A stretch of DNA of 64,000 nt from Pseudomonas taetrolens (GTDB lineage Bacteria > Pseudomonadota > Gammaproteobacteria > Pseudomonadales > Pseudomonadaceae). Below the pieces are notes generated by a model. It was not told the origin of the DNA, ran no database searches, and was given only the letters and a program-made list of their open reading frames with translations. The stretch is from contig NZ_LS483370.1 of assembly GCF_900475285.1 (NCBI RefSeq), positions 3,486,001-3,550,000 of the forward strand, written 5' to 3'. This document shows positions 27,133 through 38,566 of this stretch, in pieces. Numbering within the stretch: the stretch's first letter is position 1; every line of letters starts with the position of its first letter. Position numbers and translations under genes: made by a program.

Positions 27133-27600
27133 ATGCACGACACCCAATTACTGCAATTGATCAACGACGACCTGGCACCGGCCGAGCAACTGCTTGGCCT
27201 GCTGCAGGACGAGCACATCGCCCTCAAGGGCCGCGACATGCAGGTGCTGGAAAAGATTCTGGCGCGTAAACAATCGTTGATCATTTTGCTTGAGCAACAT
27301 GGCCGCAGACGCAGCGAGATTCTGGCGGGCCTCGGCCTGACCACCAACCGCAGCGGCCTCGAAAGCCTTGCCAGCCACTCAAGCGTGGGTCAGCAGTTGC
27401 TCAGCCAGAGCGATGCCCTGAATCACCTGCTGGCTCAATGCCAAGCCGCCAACGTGCTGAACGGGCAATCGATCCAGACCCAGCAGGCAATCACTGCCAA
27501 TCAGTTGCGCATCCTGCATGGCGGCGAAGCCCCGACGCTGTATGACGCACGAGGCTCGACGTCGATGCTCAGCAAACCTCGCGCCTATAGCCAGGTTTGA
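27133..27600 (+). CDS. flgN: flagellar export chaperone for hook-associated proteins
   Basis: 155 residues, mostly helical: LLQLINDDLAPAEQLLGLLQ, DEHIALKGRDMQVLEKILAR and KQSLIILLEQHGRRR match FlgN. FlgN escorts FlgK and FlgL to the export gate. Pairs with flgM; convergent with the MFS gene, whose stop is 8 bases away. Confidence 0.92.
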   Translation: MHDTQLLQLINDDLAPAEQLLGLLQDEHIALKGRDMQVLEKILARKQSLIILLEQHGRRRSEILAGLGLTTNRSGLESLASHSSVGQQLLSQSDALNHLLAQCQAANVLNGQSIQTQQAITANQLRILHGGEAPTLYDARGSTSMLSKPRAYSQV

Positions 27601-27608
27601 AGCCCGGC

Positions 27609-28952
27609 CTACACGCGCTCTGACGCGTCCGGATCGGGCTCTGGCCCGACCGTTTCACTGTCTGGTTCCGGCTCTGGTTCCGGCTCGATGTTATCCACCA
27701 TCTGGTCTTGCACCACTTGCTCATCCACACGCGGGTCGAGCGCGGCAACCAGCGGCGAACTGGACATGCTGTCGGGCATGGCCACGTGATGCAGCGGAGC
27801 GTCGTCGACCTGGTGCAGGTTAGTGACTGCATTCGGGCGAATGCGCCATACCAGAGTCAGACTGGCCACGCTGAAAAACGCGTACAGCATCTGGCTCCCC
27901 CATACCTTCATCAATACGCCCGCGACCAATGGCCCGATGCTTGCGCCGATGCCGTAGGTCACCAGCAACATCGCGGTCAACGACACGCGGCGCTCCGGCT
28001 CAATGTGGTCATTGGCGAAAGCCACCGCCAGCGGATAGATGCAAAACTGCACCAGTGCGCTCAGGCCACCGGCCACGAACAGCACTTCAAGCGGTACCGC
28101 CGGCAAGATCGCCAGCGGCAACGAGGCTATTGCCAGCAGGAAGGCGAAGATACGAATCAGCAGCGGCCGGTCATAGCGGTCCGACAACCAGCCCAGTGGC
28201 CATTGAGCCACCAGCCCGGCGAAAATGCAGCAGCCCATGTACAAACCGACCAGCTCGGTAGAGAGCCCTTGCTGAGCGGCATACAGCGGTGCCAGGCCGT
28301 AGAACGCACCGACCAGCAAGCCGGCGCCCAGCACCGCAATCAACGATTGCGGTACGCGCTTCATGAAGAACTTCGGGTCCATCGGCGCCGGGTGCAAGGG
28401 CGCCGGGTGAATGCGCCGGGTCATCGCCACAGGCACCAGGCACAGGGCAAAACACAGCGCCACCAGCATCAGCAGCTCAAGCCCCAGCGCCGGGTGAACC
28501 ACCAGAATCAGTTGCCCCAGCACCAGGCCCAGGTAGGACGCAATCATGTACAGGCTGAAGACCACGCCACGCTGCTTGGCATCAGCCTGCTCATTGAGCC
28601 AGCTTTCGATGACCATGTACTGGCACATCATCCCCAGCCCCACGATCACCCGCAGCAGCAGCCATAGAGGCAACCAGTCGGTCAGTCCGTGACACAGCAC
28701 TGCGGCACCGACGATGCCGGCGCACGTGGCGTAGGCGCGGATATGTCCGACCCGGGCGATCAGCCGATGGCCAATCTTGCCGCCCAGCACCAGACCAAAA
28801 TAGTTGGCCGCCATCAAGGCACCGACCCACAGGCCGTCGACATTGTCTGCCGCCAGCCGCAGTGCCAGATAGGTACTCAAAAGCCCCGAGCCGATCAACA
28901 TCATCAGCGAGGCAAAATATAACGCTCGAAAAGACTTCCAGATTTGGCGCAT
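27609..28952 (-). CDS. MFS transporter, unknown substrate
   Basis: 447 residues with 12 TM helices; GLVLGGKIGHRLIARVGHIR and WLSDRYDRPLLIRIFAF resemble the YcaD-like MFS group. The C-terminal cytoplasmic tail of about 60 residues is acidic with a Glu-Pro repeat. No operon partner, so the substrate cannot be inferred. Confidence 0.88.
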   Translation of the reverse strand: MRQIWKSFRALYFASLMMLIGSGLLSTYLALRLAADNVDGLWVGALMAANYFGLVLGGKIGHRLIARVGHIRAYATCAGIVGAAVLCHGLTDWLPLWLLLRVIVGLGMMCQYMVIESWLNEQADAKQRGVVFSLYMIASYLGLVLGQLILVVHPALGLELLMLVALCFALCLVPVAMTRRIHPAPLHPAPMDPKFFMKRVPQSLIAVLGAGLLVGAFYGLAPLYAAQQGLSTELVGLYMGCCIFAGLVAQWPLGWLSDRYDRPLLIRIFAFLLAIASLPLAILPAVPLEVLFVAGGLSALVQFCIYPLAVAFANDHIEPERRVSLTAMLLVTYGIGASIGPLVAGVLMKVWGSQMLYAFFSVASLTLVWRIRPNAVTNLHQVDDAPLHHVAMPDSMSSSPLVAALDPRVDEQVVQDQMVDNIEPEPEPEPDSETVGPEPDPDASERV

Positions 28953-29053
28953 GGCTTTACGTGCGGCTCCTTGTGCGAGCAGTCAGCCAGTAAACGATAG
29001 CTGACTGCCACGGGTTCAAACAGTAAAGCCTGAGCCGTTATCCGTCTGAACGA

Positions 29054-30397
29054 TTAAGCCTGAGCCGCCAGTACGCGACGCTCCCAGGGCGTGATTTCAT
29101 CATAGAAGCTTGTGAGTTCAAGGGTTTTGGTCGCGACGTAGCCTTCAATGAAGTCTTTGCCGAACAACGCTTTTGCCAAGTCACTGCGTTTGAGACGCTC
29201 GAGGGCGGCATGCAACGTACATGGCAAGGACAACGCCTCGGGCACTTCGAACTGACCCTGAATGGCCGCGGTCGATTCCAACTCATGCTCGATACCATGC
29301 AAACCCGCCGCCAGACTGGCCGCAATCGCCAGGTACGGGTTAGCGTCAGCGCCCGGCAAGCGGTTTTCGACCCGCCGCGCCACAGGCGAGCTGGCAGGTA
29401 TGCGCAGACCGGCCGCGCGATTATCGTGGGACCAGCACGCATTGTTCGGAGATGCATACGGGTGACACAGGCGCTGATACGAATTGACGTTCGGTGCAAA
29501 CAACGCGGTGAAGTCTGCCATGCCGGCCTGCTGCCCGCCGATAAAGTGCCGGAATGTCGCAGTCGGCTGCCCCGCCTCGTCGCTGAAGACATTGCGTCCG
29601 CTGCCCAGTTCTACCACGCTTTGGTGAATGTGCATCGAACTGCCAGCCGTGTGTGCCAGCGGCTTGGCCATGCAGACCACGGTCAGGCCGTGCTTGAGGG
29701 CAACTTCCTTGAGCAGGTGCTTGAACAAAAAGGTCTGGTCGGCAATCAGCAGCGGATCGCCGTGCAGCAGGTTGATCTCGAACTGGCTGACGCCCATCTC
29801 GTGCATGAAGGTGTCACGCGGCAAGCCCAATGCCGCCATGCCGGCATACACTTCGTTGAAAAATGGGCGCAGGCCGTTATTGGAGCTGATGCTGAAGGCC
29901 GAGAAACCGTCCTCACGACGACCATCGAGCCCCAGAGGCGGACGGAACGGCTGGGTCGGGTCGGTGTTGGGCGCAAAGACAAAGAACTCAAGCTCGGTCG
30001 CCACGACCGGCGCCAGCCCGCGTGCAGCATAACGCGCGATCACGGCCTTCAATTGAGCGCGGGTCGACAGGCTCGAGCCCTCGCCAGTCAGCTCATCCGC
30101 ATCACAGATCGCCAACGCCCGTGGCGGCTCGCTCCAGGGCAAAACATGAATGTGCGCCGGGTCTGGCACCAGAGCCAGGTCGCCATCATCGCTGCCGTAA
30201 AAACGTGATTCGGGATAACCGCCCATGATGCATTGCAGCAATACGCCACGGGCCATCTGCAGGCGTCGTCCCTCGAGGAATCCCTCGGCGGTCATCACTT
30301 TGCCCCGCGGGACGCCATTCAAATCGGGGGTTACACATTCAATCTCATCAATGCCGGTCAGTCGCTGCGCGAGAGAGCCCTGGCCATCGGTCGTCAT
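29054..30397 (-). CDS. glutamine synthetase family protein (PuuA-like)
   Basis: 447 residues from the ATG at 30397 (AAGGAA site); the in-frame extension to 30487 lacks family sequence. GS beta-grasp segment: IDEIECVTPDLNGVPRGKVM. Catalytic domain: TELEFFVFAP, SQFEINLLHGDPL, GSSMHIHQSV, ANPYLAIAASLAAGL. It is most like gamma-glutamylpolyamine synthetases, which use ATP to join glutamate to putrescine or related amines, rather than GlnA. It stands alone here without other puu genes, so the amine substrate is open. Confidence 0.88.
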   Translation of the reverse strand: MTTDGQGSLAQRLTGIDEIECVTPDLNGVPRGKVMTAEGFLEGRRLQMARGVLLQCIMGGYPESRFYGSDDGDLALVPDPAHIHVLPWSEPPRALAICDADELTGEGSSLSTRAQLKAVIARYAARGLAPVVATELEFFVFAPNTDPTQPFRPPLGLDGRREDGFSAFSISSNNGLRPFFNEVYAGMAALGLPRDTFMHEMGVSQFEINLLHGDPLLIADQTFLFKHLLKEVALKHGLTVVCMAKPLAHTAGSSMHIHQSVVELGSGRNVFSDEAGQPTATFRHFIGGQQAGMADFTALFAPNVNSYQRLCHPYASPNNACWSHDNRAAGLRIPASSPVARRVENRLPGADANPYLAIAASLAAGLHGIEHELESTAAIQGQFEVPEALSLPCTLHAALERLKRSDLAKALFGKDFIEGYVATKTLELTSFYDEITPWERRVLAAQA

Positions 30398-30737
30398 GAC
30401 ACTTTCCTTGTTGTTGTACAGGCCGCGAACGGCGACCCGTACAAAATACGCACCACCTGTTCGAGATTTCAAGCGAGTCCCGCACAAAATCCGCTCTTCC
30501 CCTGATCAGCCGGTGTCGATCGCCGGCTGTCGATGACCTCATGGGTCATGTTATTTCCTCTCTCCAGACCCAACATGTCTACATACGACACTCACTTGAT
30601 CACCGACTCCACTGCCGTCCATTGAGCGAACAGATGAAATCTTCGAGCGGCACAATTTGCCGTCTAGACTCAACGACGCGTGTGTCCAGGAAGACCCGGC
30701 AGGCCAAACCTGCGCCATGTTGCCAAAAGGGAAAACC
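30398..30737. other. divergent non-coding region
   Basis: About 340 bases between the divergent glutamine-synthetase and phosphatase genes. It must hold both promoters; I see no convincing -35/-10 pair, palindrome or small gene. Confidence 0.4.
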
Positions 30738-32048
30738 ATGAATCGATCTGTGTTCACAATGCCCCGTCTTTGCGCCAGCCTGATCCTGGCCGGTATGTTC
30801 ACCCCGATGACGCTTGCCCAAACCACCAGCAGCGAGGCTTACGTGCTGGATAAAGTGGTCCAGGTCAGCCGCCACGGGGTGCGACCGCCGACTGAGTCCA
30901 ATGAAAAACTGCTGACGGCCGTGACACAACGGCAATGGCCAACGTGGCTGGTGCCTTTTGGCAACCTCACGGGTCATGGCTACACCGGTGCGGTTGAAAT
31001 GGGCCGCTACCGTGGCGACGTGCTGCGCAACGCCGGTCTCATCCCTCAAGGCTGCCCGGACGCCGGACAGCTACTGGCGCACTCCAGCCCCATGCAGCGC
31101 ACCAAAGCCACTGCACAGGCCTTGCTCGATGGAATGTTCCCGGGCTGCGGCTTCCAGCCAACCTATGTCAGGGGTTCCCAGGACGCCTTGTTTCAGGCCA
31201 ATGAAATGAAGTTTGCCGCCCTTGATCCGGAAAAAGCCAAGGCGGGCATCCTCAAAGCACTGGGTGGCAGTGTCGAAGCCGCCCAGGCCCGCTATAAGCC
31301 CTACGAAGACAAGCTCAGGGCCGTGGCCTGCCTGCCCGACGCCGATTGTCCGTACGGTAAGCAAGCCTGGACGCTGGAAGAAAACGCCAAGGGCCGTTTT
31401 TCGATCAAGGGCCTGAGCGCCGGTGCCAACATGGGCGAAGTGTTCCGCCTGGAATACAGCCAGGGCCTGCCGCTGGATAAAGTCGCGTTCGGCCATGCCC
31501 GTAGCGCAGCCGAAGTCTCTAGCCTGATGGTGCTGACCAAAGCCAAATATGATTTCGTCAACGACATCCCCTACATCGCCAGCCGCGGCGCGTCCGAGTT
31601 GATGAACCAGATCTCGCTGGAACTCAAGCAAGGCACCCCGCTGGCCAGCACGCGCACTGAAAGCACCCCGCCCGATGTACCGCTGATGCTGCTGGTCGCC
31701 CACGACACCAACATCTCGTACCTGCGTACCATGCTCGGGTTCAACTGGAAGCAAGGGGATTACATCGACAACAACATCCCGCCCGTGGGGACGCTGCAGT
31801 TTGAACGTTACAAGGAAGTCAAAACCGGTGAATACTTTTTGCGCATCGGCTTTGAGGCCCAGTCGATGGATCAGATTCGCAACCTGATCACGCTGAGCGA
31901 AACCGCAAAACCCTACCGCACGGACTTCGCAAGCAGCAAGGACTGCCGCACGACGAGCCTCGGCCTGCTCTGCCCCCTCAAAGACGCGATCTCAACCGTT
32001 GATAAAAATATCGACCCGACAGCGCTGACGCCTTACACCTTTCAGTAA
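30738..32048 (+). CDS. periplasmic histidine acid phosphatase (AppA/Agp-like)
   Basis: 436 residues from the ATG at 30738. A signal peptide ends near MTLAQ. The catalytic RHGxRxP motif is SRHGVRPP with nucleophile His46, and the proton-donor HD pair is in VAHDTNISYL (His322, Asp323). This is branch 2 of the histidine phosphatases, covering glucose-1-phosphatase and phytase; the sequence does not settle which phosphomonoester is preferred. Exported to the periplasm for phosphate release. Monocistronic, with a hairpin downstream. Confidence 0.9.
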   Translation: MNRSVFTMPRLCASLILAGMFTPMTLAQTTSSEAYVLDKVVQVSRHGVRPPTESNEKLLTAVTQRQWPTWLVPFGNLTGHGYTGAVEMGRYRGDVLRNAGLIPQGCPDAGQLLAHSSPMQRTKATAQALLDGMFPGCGFQPTYVRGSQDALFQANEMKFAALDPEKAKAGILKALGGSVEAAQARYKPYEDKLRAVACLPDADCPYGKQAWTLEENAKGRFSIKGLSAGANMGEVFRLEYSQGLPLDKVAFGHARSAAEVSSLMVLTKAKYDFVNDIPYIASRGASELMNQISLELKQGTPLASTRTESTPPDVPLMLLVAHDTNISYLRTMLGFNWKQGDYIDNNIPPVGTLQFERYKEVKTGEYFLRIGFEAQSMDQIRNLITLSETAKPYRTDFASSKDCRTTSLGLLCPLKDAISTVDKNIDPTALTPYTFQ

Positions 32049-32061
32049 GCCTGTGCCCCAT

Positions 32062-32091
32062 AAACGCCCTGCCCGCACCCGGCAGGCGTTT
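32062..32091 (+). terminator. hairpin after the phosphatase gene
   Basis: AAACGCC...TGCC / GGCAGGCGTTT inverted repeat 13 bases after the stop. The U-run is weak. Confidence 0.5.
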
Positions 32092-32179
32092 ACACCAGTA
32101 GATACCCTGCAGTGACGTGAGATACATTGAAACGGCTTGTCATCAAAACAACAGCCCGTCATCTCACAAAGGGTGCCTC

Positions 32180-32431
32180 TTGAATACCAATCAAAAACTG
32201 AGAACGTTCGACCTGATTCGCGAAGCCGTACTGCCTGAGTATCGCGACCGCGTTAATGACTACCTGAGCCTCTACGAAGACGCGCTGCACGATGAACCGG
32301 CACAGCCTGAACACGTGCATGCCATCGCCCATCAACTCAGAGGCTACTTGCGCGGCCTGAACACCACCCGGGTGCTGGGTATGGCCGACTGGGAAGAGCT
32401 GGACCGCCGTGTGACCGAGTCCTGGCTGTGA
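32180..32431 (+). CDS. small unknown protein
   Basis: 83 residues if the TTG at 32180 is used, with AAAGGG 6 bases upstream; a frame open from 32117 has no ribosome site. It is alpha-helical and acidic, with VHAIAHQLRGYLRGLNTTRVLG in the middle, faintly reminiscent of an Hpt four-helix segment but without a clear phospho-histidine motif. No function assigned. Upstream is a short AT-rich promoter-like region. Confidence 0.6.
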   Translation: MNTNQKLRTFDLIREAVLPEYRDRVNDYLSLYEDALHDEPAQPEHVHAIAHQLRGYLRGLNTTRVLGMADWEELDRRVTESWL

Positions 32432-32474
32432 CGCCTGCGCCCGCTCCGGTGAACGGCCTGACTCACTGCGGGGT

Positions 32475-33236
32475 TTATTGAGCGTTACGGCTGAAGATCC
32501 GGATCACTTCATCCAGATGCTCGGCCATTGCCTGTCGCGCCGCTTCGGGGTCGTGCTGCTCGAGGGCCTGCAGCACACGCCGGTGCTCATCTTCGGAGCG
32601 ATGAGGCATATCGCCCGAGGTGTAGTGACTTTGCAAACGCTGGAACATGCTGCCGTAACGATGCCCCAACAGGTGCTGAATCATCAGGGCGTACGCCGGG
32701 TTGTCCGATGCCTGCGCAATGCGGATATGGAACAGCCGATCACCGGGATGCGTGTGGGAGCCTTCGCGGTTGTCGCGGGTATTACGCTCGAACGCCTCGC
32801 GAATGCCCGCCAGTTCTTCGTCGCTGGCATTCACCGCCGCCAATGCCGCGGCTTCCGGCTCGATCAGGCGACGAGCTTGAAGTAACGCAAAGGGCGGGAT
32901 CTCGGCACTGAAGTCGACTTCAATGCCCAGCTCCGGGTCCAGCTCTTTCCACTGATCACGGGTGGCTTGGGCCATTACGGGCTCGTCGGAGACTGCCCTC
33001 ATGGGCGGTTCACACACCAGCACCCCATTCCCGACGCGTACATCCACCAGCCCGATTACTTCCAGAGCGATCATGGCTTCTCGTACCGAGGCTCGACTCA
33101 CACCCAGTAATTTGGCCAACTCGCGTTCTGCGGGCAAGCGGCTGCCCGGTGGGAACTCGCCGCTGTCGATCAGTGCTCGCAGCTGATCAGCGATCTGCCG
33201 GTAAAGTCTTTGGTTATCAATAACTTGAAATGGCAT
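32475..33236 (-). CDS. FadR-subfamily GntR regulator of the L-fucose operon
   Basis: 253 residues. The N-terminal winged helix is LYRQIADQLRALIDSGEFPP, SRLPAERELAKLLGVSRASV, REAMIALEVIGLVDV. The C-terminal FCD ligand domain has metal-type residues in GDRLFHIRIAQAS and SEDEHRRVLQALEQHD. Divergent from the L-fucose operon with two identical operator candidates between them, so it is the likely repressor, relieved by a pathway intermediate (inference). Confidence 0.9.
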   Translation of the reverse strand: MPFQVIDNQRLYRQIADQLRALIDSGEFPPGSRLPAERELAKLLGVSRASVREAMIALEVIGLVDVRVGNGVLVCEPPMRAVSDEPVMAQATRDQWKELDPELGIEVDFSAEIPPFALLQARRLIEPEAAALAAVNASDEELAGIREAFERNTRDNREGSHTHPGDRLFHIRIAQASDNPAYALMIQHLLGHRYGSMFQRLQSHYTSGDMPHRSEDEHRRVLQALEQHDPEAARQAMAEHLDEVIRIFSRNAQ

Positions 33237-33330
33237 TGTGGAATTAGCCCTGGTGTTGACAGCGGTCTACGAGCCGTTCTCGAGAAAAAAGACGCTTGTT
33301 GAGACGTGAGGTGCATGCTACAAAAGGCTC

Positions 33331-33345
33331 AATGGCCTGACCATT
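33331..33345. promoter_or_regulatory. GntR operator candidate, copy 1
   Basis: AATGGCCTGACCATT, an imperfect palindrome (AATGG-N5-CCATT) of FadR-family type, in the divergent regulator/operon promoter region; an identical copy lies 89 bases downstream. Confidence 0.75.
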
Positions 33346-33419
33346 GAACGACTAACGTAATGCGATCATAGCAAACCTTATCCCGTTCATTGCCTGGTTT
33401 TGCCATTCACTGCGTCACC

Positions 33420-33434
33420 AATGGCCTGACCATT
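33420..33434. promoter_or_regulatory. GntR operator candidate, copy 2
   Basis: Second exact AATGGCCTGACCATT, 39 bases before the ATG of the first operon gene, well placed to block transcription of the fucose operon. Confidence 0.75.
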
Positions 33435-33473
33435 GGGCCAAATAACAATAATGAACATCGTCAGGGAGCCCCC

Positions 33474-34214
33474 ATGAATCTTTCCGGCAAACGCGTGCTG
33501 ATCACCGCAGCCGCTCAAGGCATAGGTCAAGCCACTGTACAGGCCTATCTCGCCGCAGGCGCCGAAGTCTTCGCCGCCGACATCAATGCAAGCGCACTCG
33601 AAGCCCTTGAAGGGGCGCACAAACATCAGCTGGACGTTACCGACGCAGCCGCCATCGAGCGCCTGGCCGCACAACTGGGCCCACTGGATGTGCTGTTCAA
33701 CTGCGCGGGCGTCGTGCACAGCGGCAACATTCTCGAATGCAGCGAAACAGACTGGTCCTTTGCCCTGGACCTTAACGTCACGGCCATGTACCGCATGATC
33801 CGCGCATTTCTGCCGGGGATGCTGAGCAACGGCGGCGGCTCGATCATCAACATGGCCTCGGTCGCCTCCAGCGTCAAAGGCGTGCCCAACCGTTTTGCCT
33901 ACTGCGCCAGCAAAGGTGCGGTGATCGGCCTGACTCGCTCGGTGGCCGCTGATTTTGTCAGCCAGAACATCCGCTGCAACGCCATTTGCCCCGGTACGGT
34001 GGACTCCCCCTCTCTGCGTCAACGCATCAGCGAGCAAGCATTGCGCGAAGGTCGCCATGTCGATGAGGTATATGCCGCCTTTGCCGCACGCCAGCCCATG
34101 GGCCGCATTGGTACCGCCGAAGAGATCGCGCAATTGGCGCTGTACCTGGGGTCGAGTGCCAGCGGTTTCACCACCGGCACGGCACAAATCATCGATGGCG
34201 GCTGGAGCAACTGA
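33474..34214 (+). CDS. SDR, 2-keto-3-deoxy-L-fuconate dehydrogenase
   Basis: 246 residues from the ATG at 33474. Classical SDR: nucleotide motif TAAAQGIGQA (12-21), NCAGVVHSG, catalytic Ser in MASVASSVKG and Tyr-x-x-x-Lys in FAYCASKGA. In the non-phosphorylative L-fucose route this enzyme oxidises 2-keto-3-deoxy-L-fuconate at C4 to the 2,4-diketo compound with NAD+. First gene of the operon, followed by its partner hydrolase. A close paralogue with many identical segments lies at 43688-44428. Confidence 0.88.
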   Translation: MNLSGKRVLITAAAQGIGQATVQAYLAAGAEVFAADINASALEALEGAHKHQLDVTDAAAIERLAAQLGPLDVLFNCAGVVHSGNILECSETDWSFALDLNVTAMYRMIRAFLPGMLSNGGGSIINMASVASSVKGVPNRFAYCASKGAVIGLTRSVAADFVSQNIRCNAICPGTVDSPSLRQRISEQALREGRHVDEVYAAFAARQPMGRIGTAEEIAQLALYLGSSASGFTTGTAQIIDGGWSN

Positions 34215-34266
34215 TCCAGCGGCTACAGGTTTTATTGCACTCTCATTATTTGACCAAGGAACTCAT

Positions 34267-35115
34267 ATGAAACTGCTGCGCTACGGTGAAAAAGGCCAGG
34301 AACGTCCCGCCCTGCTCGATAACAACGGCCAACTGCGTGATTTGTCCGCAGTGGTCACTGATATCGCAGGCGACACGCTAAGCCCGCAAAGCATTGCCCG
34401 CCTGCAAGCTATCGACCCCTCCACCCTGCCACGGGTTGAAGGCTCGCCACGTATCGGCGCCTGCGTCGGTCAGGTTGGAAAGTTCATTTGCATCGGCCTC
34501 AACTATGCCGATCACGCCGCCGAAACCGGAGCCGCCATTCCTGCCGAACCGGTGGTGTTCAACAAATGGACCAGCGCGATCGTCGGCCCGAATGACGACA
34601 TTGAAATCCCGCGCAATTCCCGCAAAACCGACTGGGAAGTCGAGCTGGGCGTGGTGATCGGCAAAGGCGGCCGCTACATCAGTGAAAGCGATGCGCTTGA
34701 GCACGTGGCCGGTTATTGCGTGATCAACGACGTGTCCGAACGCGAGTTCCAGCTGGAGCTGGGTGGCACCTGGGACAAGGGCAAAGGCTGCGATACCTTT
34801 GGCCCGCTCGGCCCATGGCTGGTGACCCGAGATGAAATCGCCGACCCGCACCAGCTCGACCTGTGGCTGGAAGTGGATGGCAAGCGTTATCAGAACGGCA
34901 ACACCCGAACCATGATTTTCCAGATCCCGAAAATCGTCAGCTACCTCAGCCAGTTCATGAGCCTGCAACCCGGTGACGTGATCTCCACCGGCACACCGCC
35001 CGGGGTTGGCCTGGGTATCAAGCCCGAGCCGGTTTACCTGCGCGCCGGCCAGCACATCCGCCTGGGCATCAGCGGGCTGGGCGAGCAACAGCAACGTACC
35101 GTAGATGCCGACTGA
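34267..35115 (+). CDS. FAH family 2,4-diketo-3-deoxy-L-fuconate hydrolase
   Basis: 282 residues. FAH fold: GKFICIGLNYADHAAETG, metal-binding Glu residues in DWEVELGVVIGKGGRYI, GYCVINDVSEREFQLE and STGTPPGVGLG. The family includes the hydrolase that splits 2,4-diketo-3-deoxy-L-fuconate into pyruvate and L-lactate. A longer open frame upstream overlaps the SDR gene and is not used. The position right after the dehydrogenase supports the role. The paralogue at 44569-45417 has the same length. Confidence 0.88.
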   Translation: MKLLRYGEKGQERPALLDNNGQLRDLSAVVTDIAGDTLSPQSIARLQAIDPSTLPRVEGSPRIGACVGQVGKFICIGLNYADHAAETGAAIPAEPVVFNKWTSAIVGPNDDIEIPRNSRKTDWEVELGVVIGKGGRYISESDALEHVAGYCVINDVSEREFQLELGGTWDKGKGCDTFGPLGPWLVTRDEIADPHQLDLWLEVDGKRYQNGNTRTMIFQIPKIVSYLSQFMSLQPGDVISTGTPPGVGLGIKPEPVYLRAGQHIRLGISGLGEQQQRTVDAD

Positions 35116-35129
35116 CAGGGAGAGCCACC

Positions 35130-36407
35130 ATGACCACTATTACTGCTGTTCGGGTTGAAGACATTCGCTTCCCTACCTCGCAATCCCTGGACGGTTCTGA
35201 CGCGATGAACCCGGACCCGGATTATTCTGCGGCCTATGTCATCCTCGAAACCGATACCCCCGGCCTGCAAGGCCATGGCCTGACGTTCACCATCGGCCGC
35301 GGCAACGAGATCTGCTGCGCATCGATCAACGCACTGGCCGGCCTGCTGGTCGGGTTGAAACTGGAATGGATTGCCGAGGACATGGGGCGATTCTGGCGCC
35401 ATGTAACCAGCGACAGCCAATTGCGCTGGATCGGCCCGGACAAAGGGGCGATCCATTTGGCGACCGGCGCTGTAGTCAATGCGGCATGGGATCTGTGGGC
35501 CAAGGCCGAAGGCAAGCCTGTGTGGCGCCTGGTGGCTGACATGAGCCCCGAGCAACTGGTGCGCTGCATTGATTTCCGCTACATCACCGACTGCATCACC
35601 CCGGATGAAGCCCTGCACTTGCTGCGTGAGCGTTCGAAGGGCAAAGCCGAGCGCCTGGCCTTGCTCGAAGCCGAAGGTTACCCGTGCTACACCACTTCCG
35701 CCGGATGGCTGGGTTATGCCGATGAAAAACTCCGCCGGCTATGCCAGGAAGCCGTGGATGCGGGCTTCTCCCACGTCAAATTGAAGGTTGGCCATGACCT
35801 GCAGGATGACATCCGCCGCGTCCGGATCGCCCGCGAAGTGCTGGGGCCGGATCGCCAGTTGATGATCGACGCCAACCAGGTGTGGGAGGTGGACGCCGCC
35901 ATCGATTGGGTGCGCGAACTGTCATTCGCCAACCCGTGGTTCATCGAAGAACCCACCAGCCCCGACGACGTGGAGGGTCATCGCAAAATCCGCCTCGGTG
36001 TGGCTCCGGTCAAGGTCGCCACAGGCGAGATGTGCCAGAACCGTATCGTGTTCAAGCAACTGATCATGCGTGAAGCCATCGATGTGGTGCAGATCGATGC
36101 CTGCCGTCTGGGCGGGGTCAATGAAGTGCTCGCGGTGATGCTGATGGCCGCCAAATACAACTTGCCGGTGTGCCCGCATGCCGGTGGCGTTGGTTTGTGC
36201 GAATACGTACAGCATCTGTCGATGATCGACTACCTGTGCATCGCCGGTACTCACGAAGGCCGCGTGGTGGAGTTTGTCGACCATCTGCACGAGCACTTCG
36301 AAGACCCTTGCGTGATTCGCAATGCCGCGTACATGCCACCGCAAGCACCGGGGTTTTCGATCCAGATGAAAGCCGCGTCCCGCGAACAGTACCGTTACCG
36401 GGGTTAA
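35130..36407 (+). CDS. L-fuconate dehydratase (enolase superfamily)
   Basis: 425 residues, the family length. The N-terminal capping domain (DIRFPTSQSLDGSDAMNPDP) is characteristic of fuconate dehydratases. The barrel carries the KxK motif Lys217/Lys219 (HVKLKVG), metal ligands in MIDANQVWEV, FIEEPTSPDD and ATGEMCQ, and the catalytic His in PHAGGVGLCEY. It removes water from L-fuconate to give 2-keto-3-deoxy-L-fuconate. Starts 14 bases after the hydrolase gene. Confidence 0.94.
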   Translation: MTTITAVRVEDIRFPTSQSLDGSDAMNPDPDYSAAYVILETDTPGLQGHGLTFTIGRGNEICCASINALAGLLVGLKLEWIAEDMGRFWRHVTSDSQLRWIGPDKGAIHLATGAVVNAAWDLWAKAEGKPVWRLVADMSPEQLVRCIDFRYITDCITPDEALHLLRERSKGKAERLALLEAEGYPCYTTSAGWLGYADEKLRRLCQEAVDAGFSHVKLKVGHDLQDDIRRVRIAREVLGPDRQLMIDANQVWEVDAAIDWVRELSFANPWFIEEPTSPDDVEGHRKIRLGVAPVKVATGEMCQNRIVFKQLIMREAIDVVQIDACRLGGVNEVLAVMLMAAKYNLPVCPHAGGVGLCEYVQHLSMIDYLCIAGTHEGRVVEFVDHLHEHFEDPCVIRNAAYMPPQAPGFSIQMKAASREQYRYRG

Positions 36408-36440
36408 ACCAGACGTTTCAGCGGACGGAGTACAACAATA

Positions 36441-38398
<1,958 letters not shown>

Positions 38399-38403
<5 letters not shown>

Positions 38404-38531
38404 CCGCTGCCGGAGGCTGCGTCCGATGGCCCAGCCATCATTAAACCTGAACACACGTTTACCGGTAACACCGAAAACCCTGACTTTACGACGGTTCTAC
38501 CGCCGGATGCAGCCTTCGGCGGCTGCGAGCG
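38399..38531. repeat. inverted pair of REP elements
   Basis: CGTAGCCGCTGCCGGAGGC at 38399 and, inverted, CAGCCTTCGGCGGCTGCG within 38503-38531, about 80 bases apart. This is a BIME-like unit inside the fucose operon, between the mutarotase and fucP genes. Confidence 0.65.
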
Positions 38532-38566
38532 GTTGAGCACTCACAACAATAAAAAGGAGAGGCGTC

